Source: Acidobacteriota bacterium
GTDB taxonomy: Bacteria > Acidobacteriota > Terriglobia > Bryobacterales > Bryobacteraceae
Direction: 5' to 3'
DNA length: 9,275 nt
Assembly (NCBI GenBank): GCA_003223065.1
Contig: QHXU01000302.1
Coordinates: forward strand, 1 to 9,275
Below are positions 1-7,072 of this stretch, piece after piece. Both the position numbers and the translations under genes were made by a program. The notes below the pieces were generated by a model. It saw nothing but the letters and a program-made list of their open reading frames with translations, was not told where the DNA came from and did not search any database. Each line of letters begins with the position of its first letter. The first letter of the stretch is position 1.

Positions 1-2
1 CC

Positions 3-776
3 GGGGCGCTGGGATTGGGCTGGCTCATCGTCTGGCATTTGGTTTACCACACGCCCGAGCAGCACCCCCGGATCACGCCGGAAGAGCTGGCCTACATCCA
101 ACGTGGCCGCGGCTCAACAACGGAGTCAGGGCACGCGGGCGGCCCGGCGTTTACGTGGCCAGTGTTGCTCGGCTATCGGCCAACCTGGGGGATCGTCCTC
201 GGGCGCTTCCTGCTCGACCCCTATTGGTTTCTCGTCGCGGACTGGTTCGCGGTCTATCTGGCCAGCAAGGGCTTTCAACTGGAGCAGAGCGTGCTGGGAT
301 TCTGGGCGCCGTTCCTCGCGGCGGATCTGGGCAACTTCTTCGGCGGCGGATTGTCGAGTTTCTGGATCCGGCGCGGCTGGCCGGTGGGGCGCGCGAGACG
401 CACCGTCCTGCTGATCTTCGGTCCCAGCATGCTCCTGCTGATTCCCGCGGCCTTCACGTCCGACTATGTCGTAGTGCTGCTGCTGTTTGCTTACGCCAGC
501 TTCGCTTACGCCGCCTGCTCGACGATGTTTCTCTCGCTTCCCGCCGACGTGTTTCACACGCGAGCGGTCGCTTCGGTGAGCGGCCTGGCGGGAACCGGCG
601 CCGGCATCGGAGTCTTGATCTCCACCTACCTGATCGGCCGCGTCACGGACCGCTTCTCGTTTCAGCCGGTAATCGTGGCGGCGTCGATCCTGCCCTGCGT
701 CGCGACGATGTTTTTTGTATCGCTGGTGCGAGAGCGCAAGCCGCCGGATCCCAGGGGCATCCTGCTCAATTTCTAG
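3..776 (+). CDS. MFS transporter, hexuronate/ACS type, C-terminal part (5' end outside window)
   Basis: This is the C-terminal half of an inner-membrane major facilitator transporter; the frame is already open at base 3, so the start lies outside the window. Counting from the TTG at base 15, the central cytoplasmic loop (about residues 12-55, with HPRITPEELAYIQ) is followed by six hydrophobic segments, consistent with TM7-TM12. RFLLDPYWFLVADWFAVYL (64-82) and the ADLGNFFGGGLSSFWIRRG block (103-121) are characteristic of the ExuT/anion:cation symporter branch, whose members import galacturonate, glucuronate or related organic anions by proton symport. The gene converges on the GH28-like gene, which could supply uronates, so a hexuronate substrate is a reasonable inference but not shown. 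An acid-sugar or other carboxylate substrate is possible. The stop TAG (774-776) lies in a CTAG shared with the opposing gene. Confidence 0.85.
   Translation, partial: GALGLGWLIVWHLVYHTPEQHPRITPEELAYIQRGRGSTTESGHAGGPAFTWPVLLGYRPTWGIVLGRFLLDPYWFLVADWFAVYLASKGFQLEQSVLGFWAPFLAADLGNFFGGGLSSFWIRRGWPVGRARRTVLLIFGPSMLLLIPAAFTSDYVVVLLLFAYASFAYAACSTMFLSLPADVFHTRAVASVSGLAGTGAGIGVLISTYLIGRVTDRFSFQPVIVAASILPCVATMFFVSLVRERKPPDPRGILLNF
773..776. other. CTAG palindrome providing stop codons for both convergent genes
   Basis: The plus-strand transporter ends with TAG at 774-776 and the minus-strand GH28-like gene ends with TAG at 775-773. The two coding regions therefore overlap by three bases and have no intergenic space. 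Any transcription terminator for either gene must lie inside the coding region of the other. I saw no hairpin with a T tract here. Confidence 0.9.
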
Positions 777-2242
777 CGCGTCGCGTTGGCGGCGGTCTTC
801 ACTTCGCGCTCGCTGGTCTGCGTCAGCCGCAGGAGTCGGTTCCCGGGCACGGGCACATGCGCGCCGTGAATGAAGGCGTCGGCCACGCGGTTGAGCCAGA
901 CGAGCGGCTCTGCGCCGGCCACTGTGTCGGTCTTGAAGGCGTCGAGATCGAGATTCTTCACGTCGTCGAAGATCAATGCCGGCCGAACGTCCTGCTGTTG
1001 CCAGCGGGTCTGGACGTTGCGGATCGTCAGGCCCTCCACGTGGCGGCAATACAGCCCGTAGGCCGGCAGCGTACCGAACATCCCTGACTCCGGGTACTTC
1101 TCGGGGACCTCCGGCACGTCGAGATCCTTCACCTTCTCCTCGCCGCCCTTCATGGTGAGCCGGACATTGTCGAGACTCACGTGCCTCACAGGGAACCCCG
1201 GCAGCCCTGTAATAGAGCTGGTCATGACCGACCCGGTGGCGATCACGTTCGTAATGGAAACGTTTTCGAGCGAGCCGGGCCTGGGTTGCGTCAAGCCGCG
1301 TCCGCGATTGCCGAGCCGGATGAAGATGGGATTGTAAATACCCTGCATGTTCAGGTTCGAAACGACAATGCCGTCGATGTGGGAGCCGTCCACCGACTCG
1401 ATTGCCAGGCCGGACAGATCGCGGGAGGCGTTTTGAGAGCGCCGGAAAATGGTGCAGTTACTGATGGCGATGTCCTTGAAGTCGCCGCTCGATTCGGTCC
1501 CCAGCTTGATGTTGTTGCTAGAGCTGGCGATGTTGCAATTGGTCACCGTAAGATGCTCGGTGGACCGGGGCTTACCGAGCGCCAGGCTGGCCTTGGGGCA
1601 GATCCCGTCGTCGTAGGAGTCAATGAACGAGTTGGCAATTCGCACGTAGCGGCTGCTGTCAGGATCGATGCCATCGGCATAGCTGTTGAGAATCGTCACC
1701 CCGTCCACATTGACGTAATCGCAGCCCAGAAAGCTGATTGCGTAGTTCGGGGAATCCCGCACCGTGATGCCGCGGATCGAGATGTGCTGGACGTTCTTGA
1801 GCGCAATCGGCTTCGGCCCGCCGCGTTTTTTGCGGTTGCCGTCGATCACGCCCTCGCCGTGCACGGCTACTTCCTGGATGTTTTCTCCCGCGAGCAGGGC
1901 GCGATGGAAGTAGGTTGTCTCCTCGTCGGCGTGAGAGGGATAATCCAGCTTCTCGTAAGGATCGAAATCGTTGTTGTCGGGGCTCGCGAGAATCGTGGCG
2001 CCCGGGGCGAGGTAAAGAGTGATGCGGCTCTTGAGATGAATCGTCCCACATAGATAGCGGCCCGCGGGCACAAGCACAACGCCGCCTGCCTGCGCGGCGG
2101 CGTCGATTGCCTTCTGCACGGCGGCGGTATCCTTGGCCACGCCGTCCCCCTTCGCGCCGTAATCCCGCACGTCGTAGAACACGGGAGCCAGCAGACGGCT
2201 CGCAAATGCGGTGAAAACAAAAGCAAGGAGCAGCTTCGACAC
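773..2242 (-). CDS. Glycoside hydrolase family 28-like (polygalacturonase-like) exported enzyme
   Basis: A 489-residue right-handed beta-helix protein. A hydrophobic N-terminus (about 1-20) looks like a signal peptide. Residues 23-88 (FYDVRDYGAKGDG, VPAGRYLCGTI) form the pectate-lyase-3-like opening strand region, and 180-285 is the GH28 core. YADGIDPDSS (188-197) matches the family's NTDGIDP motif and SYDDGICPK (209-217) its GDD motif, so the three catalytic Asp positions are kept (D190, D211, D212). The canonical GHG and RIK motifs are not recognisable: the former position reads about S242-N243-N244, followed by KLGTES, and the latter region reads GLAIESVDG (278-286). GH28 enzymes hydrolyse galacturonan or rhamnogalacturonan linkages; this variant subgroup is of uncertain specificity. 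The start is GTG at 2242, five bases after the receptor stop, with no good Shine-Dalgarno sequence, so translation is probably coupled. The C-terminal extension (about 380-489) is unassigned. Confidence 0.85.
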   Translation of the reverse strand: MSKLLLAFVFTAFASRLLAPVFYDVRDYGAKGDGVAKDTAAVQKAIDAAAQAGGVVLVPAGRYLCGTIHLKSRITLYLAPGATILASPDNNDFDPYEKLDYPSHADEETTYFHRALLAGENIQEVAVHGEGVIDGNRKKRGGPKPIALKNVQHISIRGITVRDSPNYAISFLGCDYVNVDGVTILNSYADGIDPDSSRYVRIANSFIDSYDDGICPKASLALGKPRSTEHLTVTNCNIASSSNNIKLGTESSGDFKDIAISNCTIFRRSQNASRDLSGLAIESVDGSHIDGIVVSNLNMQGIYNPIFIRLGNRGRGLTQPRPGSLENVSITNVIATGSVMTSSITGLPGFPVRHVSLDNVRLTMKGGEEKVKDLDVPEVPEKYPESGMFGTLPAYGLYCRHVEGLTIRNVQTRWQQQDVRPALIFDDVKNLDLDAFKTDTVAGAEPLVWLNRVADAFIHGAHVPVPGNRLLRLTQTSEREVKTAANATR

Positions 2243-2247
2243 GGCTG

Positions 2248-5200
2248 TCAGAACTCGACCTTCAGGCTGAGCTGCAAAATGCGCGGCGCGCCATCGGTGG
2301 AGGTGATCTGTCCGAAATTGCTGTTTCCAATTGTCGCAGCTGGAAGCCCGAGGTTCGGGTGATTAAAGAGGTTGAAAAACTCGCTCCGGAATAACAGCCT
2401 CAAGCCCTCACGGAAGCCCAGTGGAAATGCGCGCGCTATGCTCAGGTCCGTATTGCTGTAGCGCGGGCCGCGCAACACATTGCGGCCCAGTGTCCCATAG
2501 GTGCCGGCCCGGGCCTGCGACACGGCGGATGTATCGAAGTATTTCGCGATCTGGGCGCCGCGGCTGCCGCCCGTCACGGTGAGGTTGCCGGTCAGGTCGG
2601 CTAGGGCATCTCCCCCGGGCCCTCCTGCTGCCCCAGCGGTACGGTCGCCCGAGCTGTAAATAGAAAACACCCTCCCCGACTGCACCGTAACGATGCCGCT
2701 CGCCTGCCAGTTGCCGAGAATCGCGCTGAGTAGCTTCGACCCCGTTTGCTTGCCCGGGTCGGGCAGGTTCCAGACGAACGACCCTACGAAGCGGTGCGTG
2801 TGGTCGTTGTCCGCCAGCCCGCGGGTGTAGCCGAAATTGAATGGGTTTACGAGAGTACTGTCTTCCGTGTTGTTATTGGACGAGGAGTAGTCGATGTTCT
2901 TCGAAAACGTGTAGCTGCCCAGAACGCAGAACCCGCGGTTGAATCGCTTGTTCAGCGACAACTGCAGCGAGTTGTAGTTCTGGCCGAGCCCGTTCATCAT
3001 CGTGTAAATGTTTTCGTATTCGTGCCTCGGCCGCCGGTCGTCGATCGTGCTCTGATTCTGGCTCAGCGTTTTGGAAAAGTCGTAGATCGGTGCGTTCTGG
3101 TCGTAGCCGATTTTCAGGTGCGTCGATTTGGTGCCCACGTAGCCGACCCGCAGCAGCCAGTCGGCGGCGAGTTTTCGCTCTACGGTGAGATTCCAGTTCT
3201 GCGTGTACGAGAGCAGGAACCTATGCTGGAGCGAGTCGATCAGGACGGGGAGCGCGAACGGCGATTTCGGGTCGAAGTCTCCGGCAAACGGGAACACATT
3301 GAGATTCTGCCGTCCCGCGTAGGGGTCGTCGAACTGGCCGTTGAGAAACTGGAGACTGAAACTGAACGGCGGCGCGTCGTTCATGTTGTTCAGCAGCCAC
3401 ATTTCCGGCTGGTCGAAGAATACACCGTAGCCGGCGCGGATGCTGATCTTGCCGTCCCCCTTGACGTCCCAGGCAAAACCGAAGCGCGGGCTGATGTTCC
3501 TCTTGCTGCCTTCCGTGCCGGCCTTCGGTATCACGTACCCGTCCGGCAGCTTGTCGCCGGGGGAGAAGAGTCCGGGCGTTGCATTGACAAAGTGGGGCGA
3601 CTTGGCCCCTTTCACATACCACTCCTGGATGAACTGGTCTTCGCGATCGTTCAGATCGGTCACCCCCAGGTACGGCTCCCAGCGCACGCCGAAGTTGAAG
3701 GTCAGCCGCGAAGTGGCCCGGAAGGTGTCGCCGCCGTAGAAGCCCAGATAATGGCGGCGCCGAAATTCGATCTCGCCGTTCCCCTGCCGGAAAAGGCTCA
3801 TCGCTCCCAGAATGTAGTCGGCCTGGTCAAACCCGCTGCTTCGTCCGTTGAACTGATAGACTCCTGAGGCGTTGAAGACGTTGTACTCGTTATAGCGAAG
3901 AGTGGCGACCTCGCCCCCCCAGGTAAAGCTATGCCGGCCATGGATCCATTGCCAGGAATGTGTTCCTTCCACGTTGGTCCGCGCGAACACAGCCGGACGA
4001 AAACCGGTGCTCAGGCTGAGCCCGCTGGTTCCGTTGATCGAGACGTTAATCTCGTTCGACGCTGGGTAGACCTTCACCCCGAAATCGGCGATCGTCTTCG
4101 GAAACGGAACCGTCCGATTCCCCACTTCGCGGGCCATGCTGATATGCGTCTCGGAGATCAGCGTCGGGCTCGCCACGAAAGTATATCCGAGCGTGGCACT
4201 GGTGGTCGGCGCATCAAGACCCCGCCGCGTGGAATGAATATTATTCGGCACGAACGGGGTGACAAGCGTATAGTTCTCCTGGAAGAACCGGCCCAGGAAG
4301 CTGTGCCTCGTGCTCAGCCGGTAGTCCCCGCGCACTATATAATCGCTGGCGTCTTCGAGTTGGGAGAGGCTGTATCGCGTAAAGCCATCCGGGTCCGGAA
4401 GCGGCGAAAACTTCAGCAGCGCCTGCGCCGCGGGTGACTGTCGCGCTTGAGGAATCATGTTGTTATTAAAGGGCTGGCCGTTCGTCGGATCCTTGATAAC
4501 TGTTCCCGGAAGAAGCGAAGAAAAGTCGCCGCTGCGGAACGCCGCCGGCATGGTCCGGGCTTGGCCGCCGCCCGAAATGGTGCGGATCCAGTTTCGCTGG
4601 TAGCCGCCGAACAGGAACAACTTGTTCTTGATGATCGGCCCCCCCAGCGTGGCTCCGGTCTGGTTTCGCTTGAGGCCATCGGGAAATCGCGAGAAGAAGC
4701 CGTTGGCGTTCATTTCCGTATTCCGCACGAACCAGAAGGCATTACCGTGCACGGTGTTTGTCCCGCTCTTGGTCACGATGTTGACCGAGCCGGCGGAGCT
4801 TCTTCCCAACTCCAGGCCGGAGTTGCTCGTCACCATACTGAACTCCTGCACTGCGTCGGGAAACGGAAACGCCAGGTTGGTGTTGAACAGGTTATCGCTG
4901 TTGTCCCCGCCATCCAGCGTGTACTTGAGCTGGTTCTGGCGCGATCCGTTAACAGAGAGGTATTTCGAGCCCGGCGACGAATAGGCCCCCAAGCCGGAGT
5001 CGGCGTTCGCGCCGCCGACGGGCTGCACGCCCGCTACTAGCAAGGTCAAGTCTGCCAGATTCCGGCCGTTCAGGGGAAGATCCACCACTCGGCGGGCGTC
5101 GATAACTTCTTTAATAGTCGCATTCGCGGTTTCGACACTGACCACGGCGCCTTCCACTGTGACGGTCGTCGACGCTTCGCCGACCTCCAGCACAACGTCC

Positions 5201-5489
5201 ACTTTCGCGTTGTCGTTGACCTGCAGGACCAGCCCGGTCGTTCGACCGAGATCCGGTACTCGCCCACCGGCAACAGCGGGAACAGATATTCACCAGTTTG
5301 ATTGGTCACGGTTGTCCGGGCCTGGTTCGTGCTTACGTGCAGAACCGTCACCTTCGCTCCGGGAATCACTGCCCCCTGCGAGTCCGAAACGCTTCCATAG
5401 ATGCCTGCCGAAGATCGCTGCTGCGCTACGGCCGGAACCGTGAGGGCTGCCATCAACACCAAAACCAAAAGAGCGGAGTAGTTACGCAT
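2248..5489 (-). pseudogene. TonB-dependent receptor with carboxypeptidase-regulatory-like N-terminus, frame broken
   Basis: An outer-membrane receptor for TonB-driven uptake, read in two frames. The 5' part starts at ATG 5489 with a signal peptide ending near AVA|QQ (residues 20-24). A CarboxypepD_reg-like beta-sandwich follows (about 27-83, with GSVSDSQGAVIPGAKVTV and TGEYLFPLLPVGEYRISVE). After E83 the frame changes: the continuation (RTTGLVLQVNDNAKVDVVLE) is read in another frame from about 5244 to the stop at 2250-2248. Downstream come a plug (DLPLNGRN, then VNIVTKSGTNTVHGNAFW) and a long beta-barrel ending in RILQLSLKVEF with the usual terminal Phe. Joined, the parts make about 1,081 residues, normal for this acidobacterial Oar-like family. 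About 6-8 residues expected between SVE and GLVLQV are absent, so a small out-of-frame deletion is more likely than a single-base error. The unshifted frame stops at 5072-5070. The substrate is unknown; GH28 next door suggests pectic oligosaccharides. Confidence 0.88.
5228..5246 (-). other. Frame-break site in the receptor gene
   Basis: Here the upstream frame (SVE, codon 83 at 5243-5241) must switch to the downstream frame (GGG CTG GTC, starting at 5235). The offset corresponds to a loss of 3n+1 bases. Two micro-repeats could be the junction: CGAA (5244-5241), usable in both frames, or GGGCTGG, which reads P-G-W in the upstream frame and G-L-V in the downstream one. No slippery heptamer is seen, so programmed frameshifting is unlikely. 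A sequencing or assembly fault cannot be excluded. Confidence 0.7.
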
Positions 5490-5493
5490 AGAA

Positions 5494-5500
5494 CCCCCCT
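5494..5500 (-). promoter_or_regulatory. Ribosome binding site of the receptor gene
   Basis: The minus strand reads AGGGGGG at 5500-5494, four bases before the ATG at 5489. It is purine-rich and well placed, and fixes the start of the receptor gene just before an obvious signal peptide. Confidence 0.7.
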
Positions 5501-5508
5501 TCGTAACG

Positions 5509-5540
5509 ATAGTAGATCACCACCCCGAACTCAGGGTCAA
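5509..5540 (-). promoter_or_regulatory. Possible sigma-70-type promoter of the receptor-GH28 unit
   Basis: The minus strand has TTGACC (5540-5535), close to a -35 box, and TACTAT (5514-5509), four of six matches to a -10 box. The spacer is 20 bases, longer than the usual 16-18, and transcription would begin almost at the ribosome binding site. It is the best candidate in the region but weak. Confidence 0.25.
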
Positions 5541-5543
5541 GAA

Positions 5544-5562
5544 CTTTTGCGCTTTTGCGCTT
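5544..5562. repeat. 8-bp tandem repeat upstream of the receptor promoter region
   Basis: CTTTTGCG occurs twice head to tail (5544-5551, 5552-5559) and is followed by CTT, the start of a third copy. On the minus strand this reads as repeated GCGCAAAA, lying three bases upstream of the candidate -35 box. It may be an operator or an upstream activator site, or a chance short repeat. Confidence 0.5.
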
Positions 5563-5831
5563 CGTTGAGGGCCCGCGCTTGCCATGCTAGATTCGCACAA
5601 ATCTATGCCACATCCAAAGTTTGACGCCTTAGTAGTTGGGCACCCAGTGGTGCCACCGCGGTTTTACCTGGTCGCCCAGCCATGGATGAAGTCATCCTGC
5701 TCGAAGCCGGCCGCCATACTGACACCCAGCAAGGACTACCGCAACCAGCATTCCGCTCGGCTCATCATCCACCGGCGACCGAGTGCGATCGCGGATCGAG
5801 CACCATTGCTGCGCGTAGTTGAAAGTTGAAG

Positions 5832-5845
5832 AGGCGGTTCCGCCT
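5832..5845 (-). terminator. Weak candidate terminator hairpin after the dehydrogenase operon
   Basis: AGGCGGTTCCGCCT can fold into a five-base-pair GC-rich stem with a four-base loop. On the minus strand the following bases are CTTCAACTTTC, not a clean T tract. It lies about 300 bp beyond the end of the aminotransferase remnant. It is offered only because nothing better is visible downstream of this operon. Confidence 0.18.
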
Positions 5846-6149
5846 GATCTAATAAAGAATCGGCTTGGCAAAACCTGAATAGAAGAACCGCAAGAAACGA
5901 AACCATCACACTGTCAACAACCAAGGGTGTTCAAGACGGCGCAGATCCGGTCCTAATCGACCTCTGCGCCTCGTCCCGCTCCTGCCGCCCCACCACAAGC
6001 CCGTCCGATGGAGCCGCAAGGCAATTCACCAAGTATGCGCTGACTTGCGGCAGATGGCGATTTTCGAAAATGCAGCTCATGCCCGCTGCGGGCCGTATGC
6101 CGCTGGCAGCAACCGGCGGGAACCTTCAGGTACATCAAGCTTCGCGGTT

Positions 6150-6527
6150 TCAAGCCGTGGGTGATGGAAAGCCTGCGTCGTGCCTGCCTGCGTTGATCCC
6201 CGCGAACGAGTCGAAACGCTCGCCACAGGCCCCACAGTTGTGAAGCAACGGCGTCACGCGCCTTGCGAATTCCTGTTCGAACATTGCGACCTTGTCAGGA
6301 GGTTCGGCGCCCGGGCCGTACCAGCGGAAAGGGCGCCGCGTGGTTAGCACATCCAGGAGTTGTGCTTTATCGTCGTAATACTGAGGACCCCAGTAGCCCG
6401 CTTTGAGAGGCGTGGTCCGCACGGGCGCGCCGCTTGCGATCGCGAGCCTTGATTCCACGCTGGCCGCTGTTGCCGCAGCGCATGCCGCCCCAGAACTTGC
6501 GTCGATCCATATGCCGTTCTCCTGCAT
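6150..6527 (-). pseudogene. DegT/DnrJ/EryC1/StrS aminotransferase, N-terminal remnant
   Basis: This 125-codon open frame resembles the first quarter of a PLP-dependent sugar aminotransferase-fold protein of about 400 residues. Residues 33-89 (GAPVRTTPLKAGYWG, then YDDKAQLLDVLTTRRPFRWYG, then KVAMFEQEFA) follow the family's pattern, especially the FRWYG type common in Acidobacteriota and Planctomycetota. After FARRV (87-91) the similarity is poor: the expected SGTAAL substrate/PLP loop is absent. GINAGRHDAGFPSPTA (110-125) faintly recalls the family's G-x-GDEVIVP segment before a stop. The catalytic PLP lysine and the rest of the enzyme are missing, so it is almost certainly inactive. The ATG overlaps the small-subunit stop in TAATG, so it was probably the third gene of the operon and translationally coupled. 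A wholly different short protein cannot be ruled out. Confidence 0.6.
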
Positions 6528-7072
6528 TAATGCTCGCAGCCGGGAAACATGCCCATGACCTGGTTTCCTTTATATTCCAACTCTTTAAGCAGTCCGATTT
6601 CTGAGCTGTAATACCCGGCGATCGTCATTTCCCTGACTCTCATTAAGAAGGTCCGCGCTGGGCCATCTCCCTCGTTTCGCTGATCGATGATGCGCGCCAG
6701 CGCAGCGGCCCGCGCGTCCGGCGCCGCCACCAGGAAACGAGCTCCGGCATAGCGCTGCACGGCGGAGTCGAATGCACGCAAGCCGTGATCCCAGTTTGCT
6801 CTAACCTCGCCGCTGCTATTTGCGATGACCAGATCGATATAAGCCGGGACGCCCGCCTTACGGGCGCCCGGCGAATGATCATCAGTGGGAATGATCATCT
6901 CCGTGAGTGTTTCGATCAGTTGGTAATCGCCTGGCGCGAAGAATTGCGGCGCCGTCGCGTAACCGTTCCGAATTCTCCGCAATTGCGACTGGGCGGCATG
7001 AAGCCGTGAGCCGAGCACGCCCGCGCCTGCCAGGGCGAGCAAGGTGCGCCGGTTTATCTCTCGAGAGTTCAT
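6527..7072 (-). CDS. Gluconate 2-dehydrogenase subunit 3-family small subunit, Tat-exported
   Basis: A 181-residue partner of a membrane-side flavin dehydrogenase. The ATG at 7072 is chosen over upstream in-frame starts because it gives a Tat signal at the very N-terminus (NRRTLLALAGAGVLGS, residues 7-22, ending near HAA at 25-27). It also overlaps the GMC stop as ATGA and has GGGGA four to five bases upstream. The mature part matches the Gluconate_2-dh3 pattern: LTEMIIPTDDHSPGA (56-70), AGVPAYIDLVI (73-83), and the C-terminal MTIAGYYSSEIG...ELEYKGN...FPGCEH. In characterised gluconate, fructose and glucose FAD-dehydrogenases this subunit is needed for folding and for export of the folded large subunit through Tat. 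The GMC protein here has no signal of its own, which fits such carriage. The function of the complex is inferred. Confidence 0.9.
   Translation of the reverse strand: MNSREINRRTLLALAGAGVLGSRLHAAQSQLRRIRNGYATAPQFFAPGDYQLIETLTEMIIPTDDHSPGARKAGVPAYIDLVIANSSGEVRANWDHGLRAFDSAVQRYAGARFLVAAPDARAAALARIIDQRNEGDGPARTFLMRVREMTIAGYYSSEIGLLKELEYKGNQVMGMFPGCEH
7069..7072 (-). other. ATGA start-stop overlap between GMC and small-subunit genes
   Basis: The minus strand reads ATGA at 7072-7069: the small-subunit start overlaps the TGA of the GMC gene. This is a classic translational-coupling arrangement and supports equimolar synthesis of the two subunits. A similar TAATG overlap (6529-6525) joins the small subunit to the aminotransferase remnant. 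Confidence 0.85.

Larger units (their letters stand above)
5501..6149. other. About 650 bp without a recognisable gene
   Basis: The right part of this stretch follows the aminotransferase remnant; the left part carries the receptor's control region. Short open frames on either strand (up to about 80 codons) show no family motif and no convincing ribosome binding site. Two small inverted repeats occur: GGCACC-CAGT-GGTGCC at 5639-5654, and AGGCGGTTCCGCCT at 5832-5845. The second, read on the minus strand, is followed by a moderately T-rich stretch and could be a weak terminator for the operon on its right. The sequence may be decayed coding DNA, possibly the lost part of the aminotransferase, but I could not match any frame to that family. 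Confidence 0.5.

Noticed and set aside
126..1087. Long open frames antisense and in other frames across the transporter/GH28 boundary (up to about 310 codons)
   Set aside because: They are Arg-, Ala- and Gly-rich low-complexity translations typical of shadow frames in GC-rich DNA, and the frames read as MFS and GH28 carry clear family motifs.
2928..3410. The repeat between 2928-3410 and 8793-9275 as a mobile element or recent duplication
   Set aside because: The match is between paralogous receptor coding sequences that clearly differ at many bases; no terminal repeats or transposase are seen.
2746..3867. 373-codon plus-strand open frame inside the first receptor
   Set aside because: It is the reverse complement of well-conserved receptor barrel codons, with Val/Arg/Glu-rich composition and no family motif; a shadow frame.
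5639..5654. GGCACC-CAGT-GGTGCC inverted repeat as a terminator
   Set aside because: There is no adjacent T run in either direction, and no plus-strand gene ends nearby.
6081..6093. GCCCG-CTG-CGGGC inverted repeat as a terminator for the operon on its right
   Set aside because: Five-base-pair stem with a three-base loop and no T tract on either strand.
6176..6236. Zinc-finger-like pattern (CGACGERF followed by a His) in the aminotransferase remnant
   Set aside because: Only one His is present and spacing is off for C2H2; the upstream 55 residues fit DegT enzymes, so this is probably decayed sequence.
6850..6866. CGCCCG-CCTTA-CGGGCG hairpin
   Set aside because: It lies in the middle of the small-subunit coding sequence with no T tract; a chance GC-rich stem.
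6875..6898. Two palindromic ATGATCAT boxes separated by eight bases, resembling an operator
   Set aside because: They encode the conserved MIIPTDDHS motif of the small subunit; the repeat follows from the codons for Met-Ile-Ile and Asp-Asp-His.
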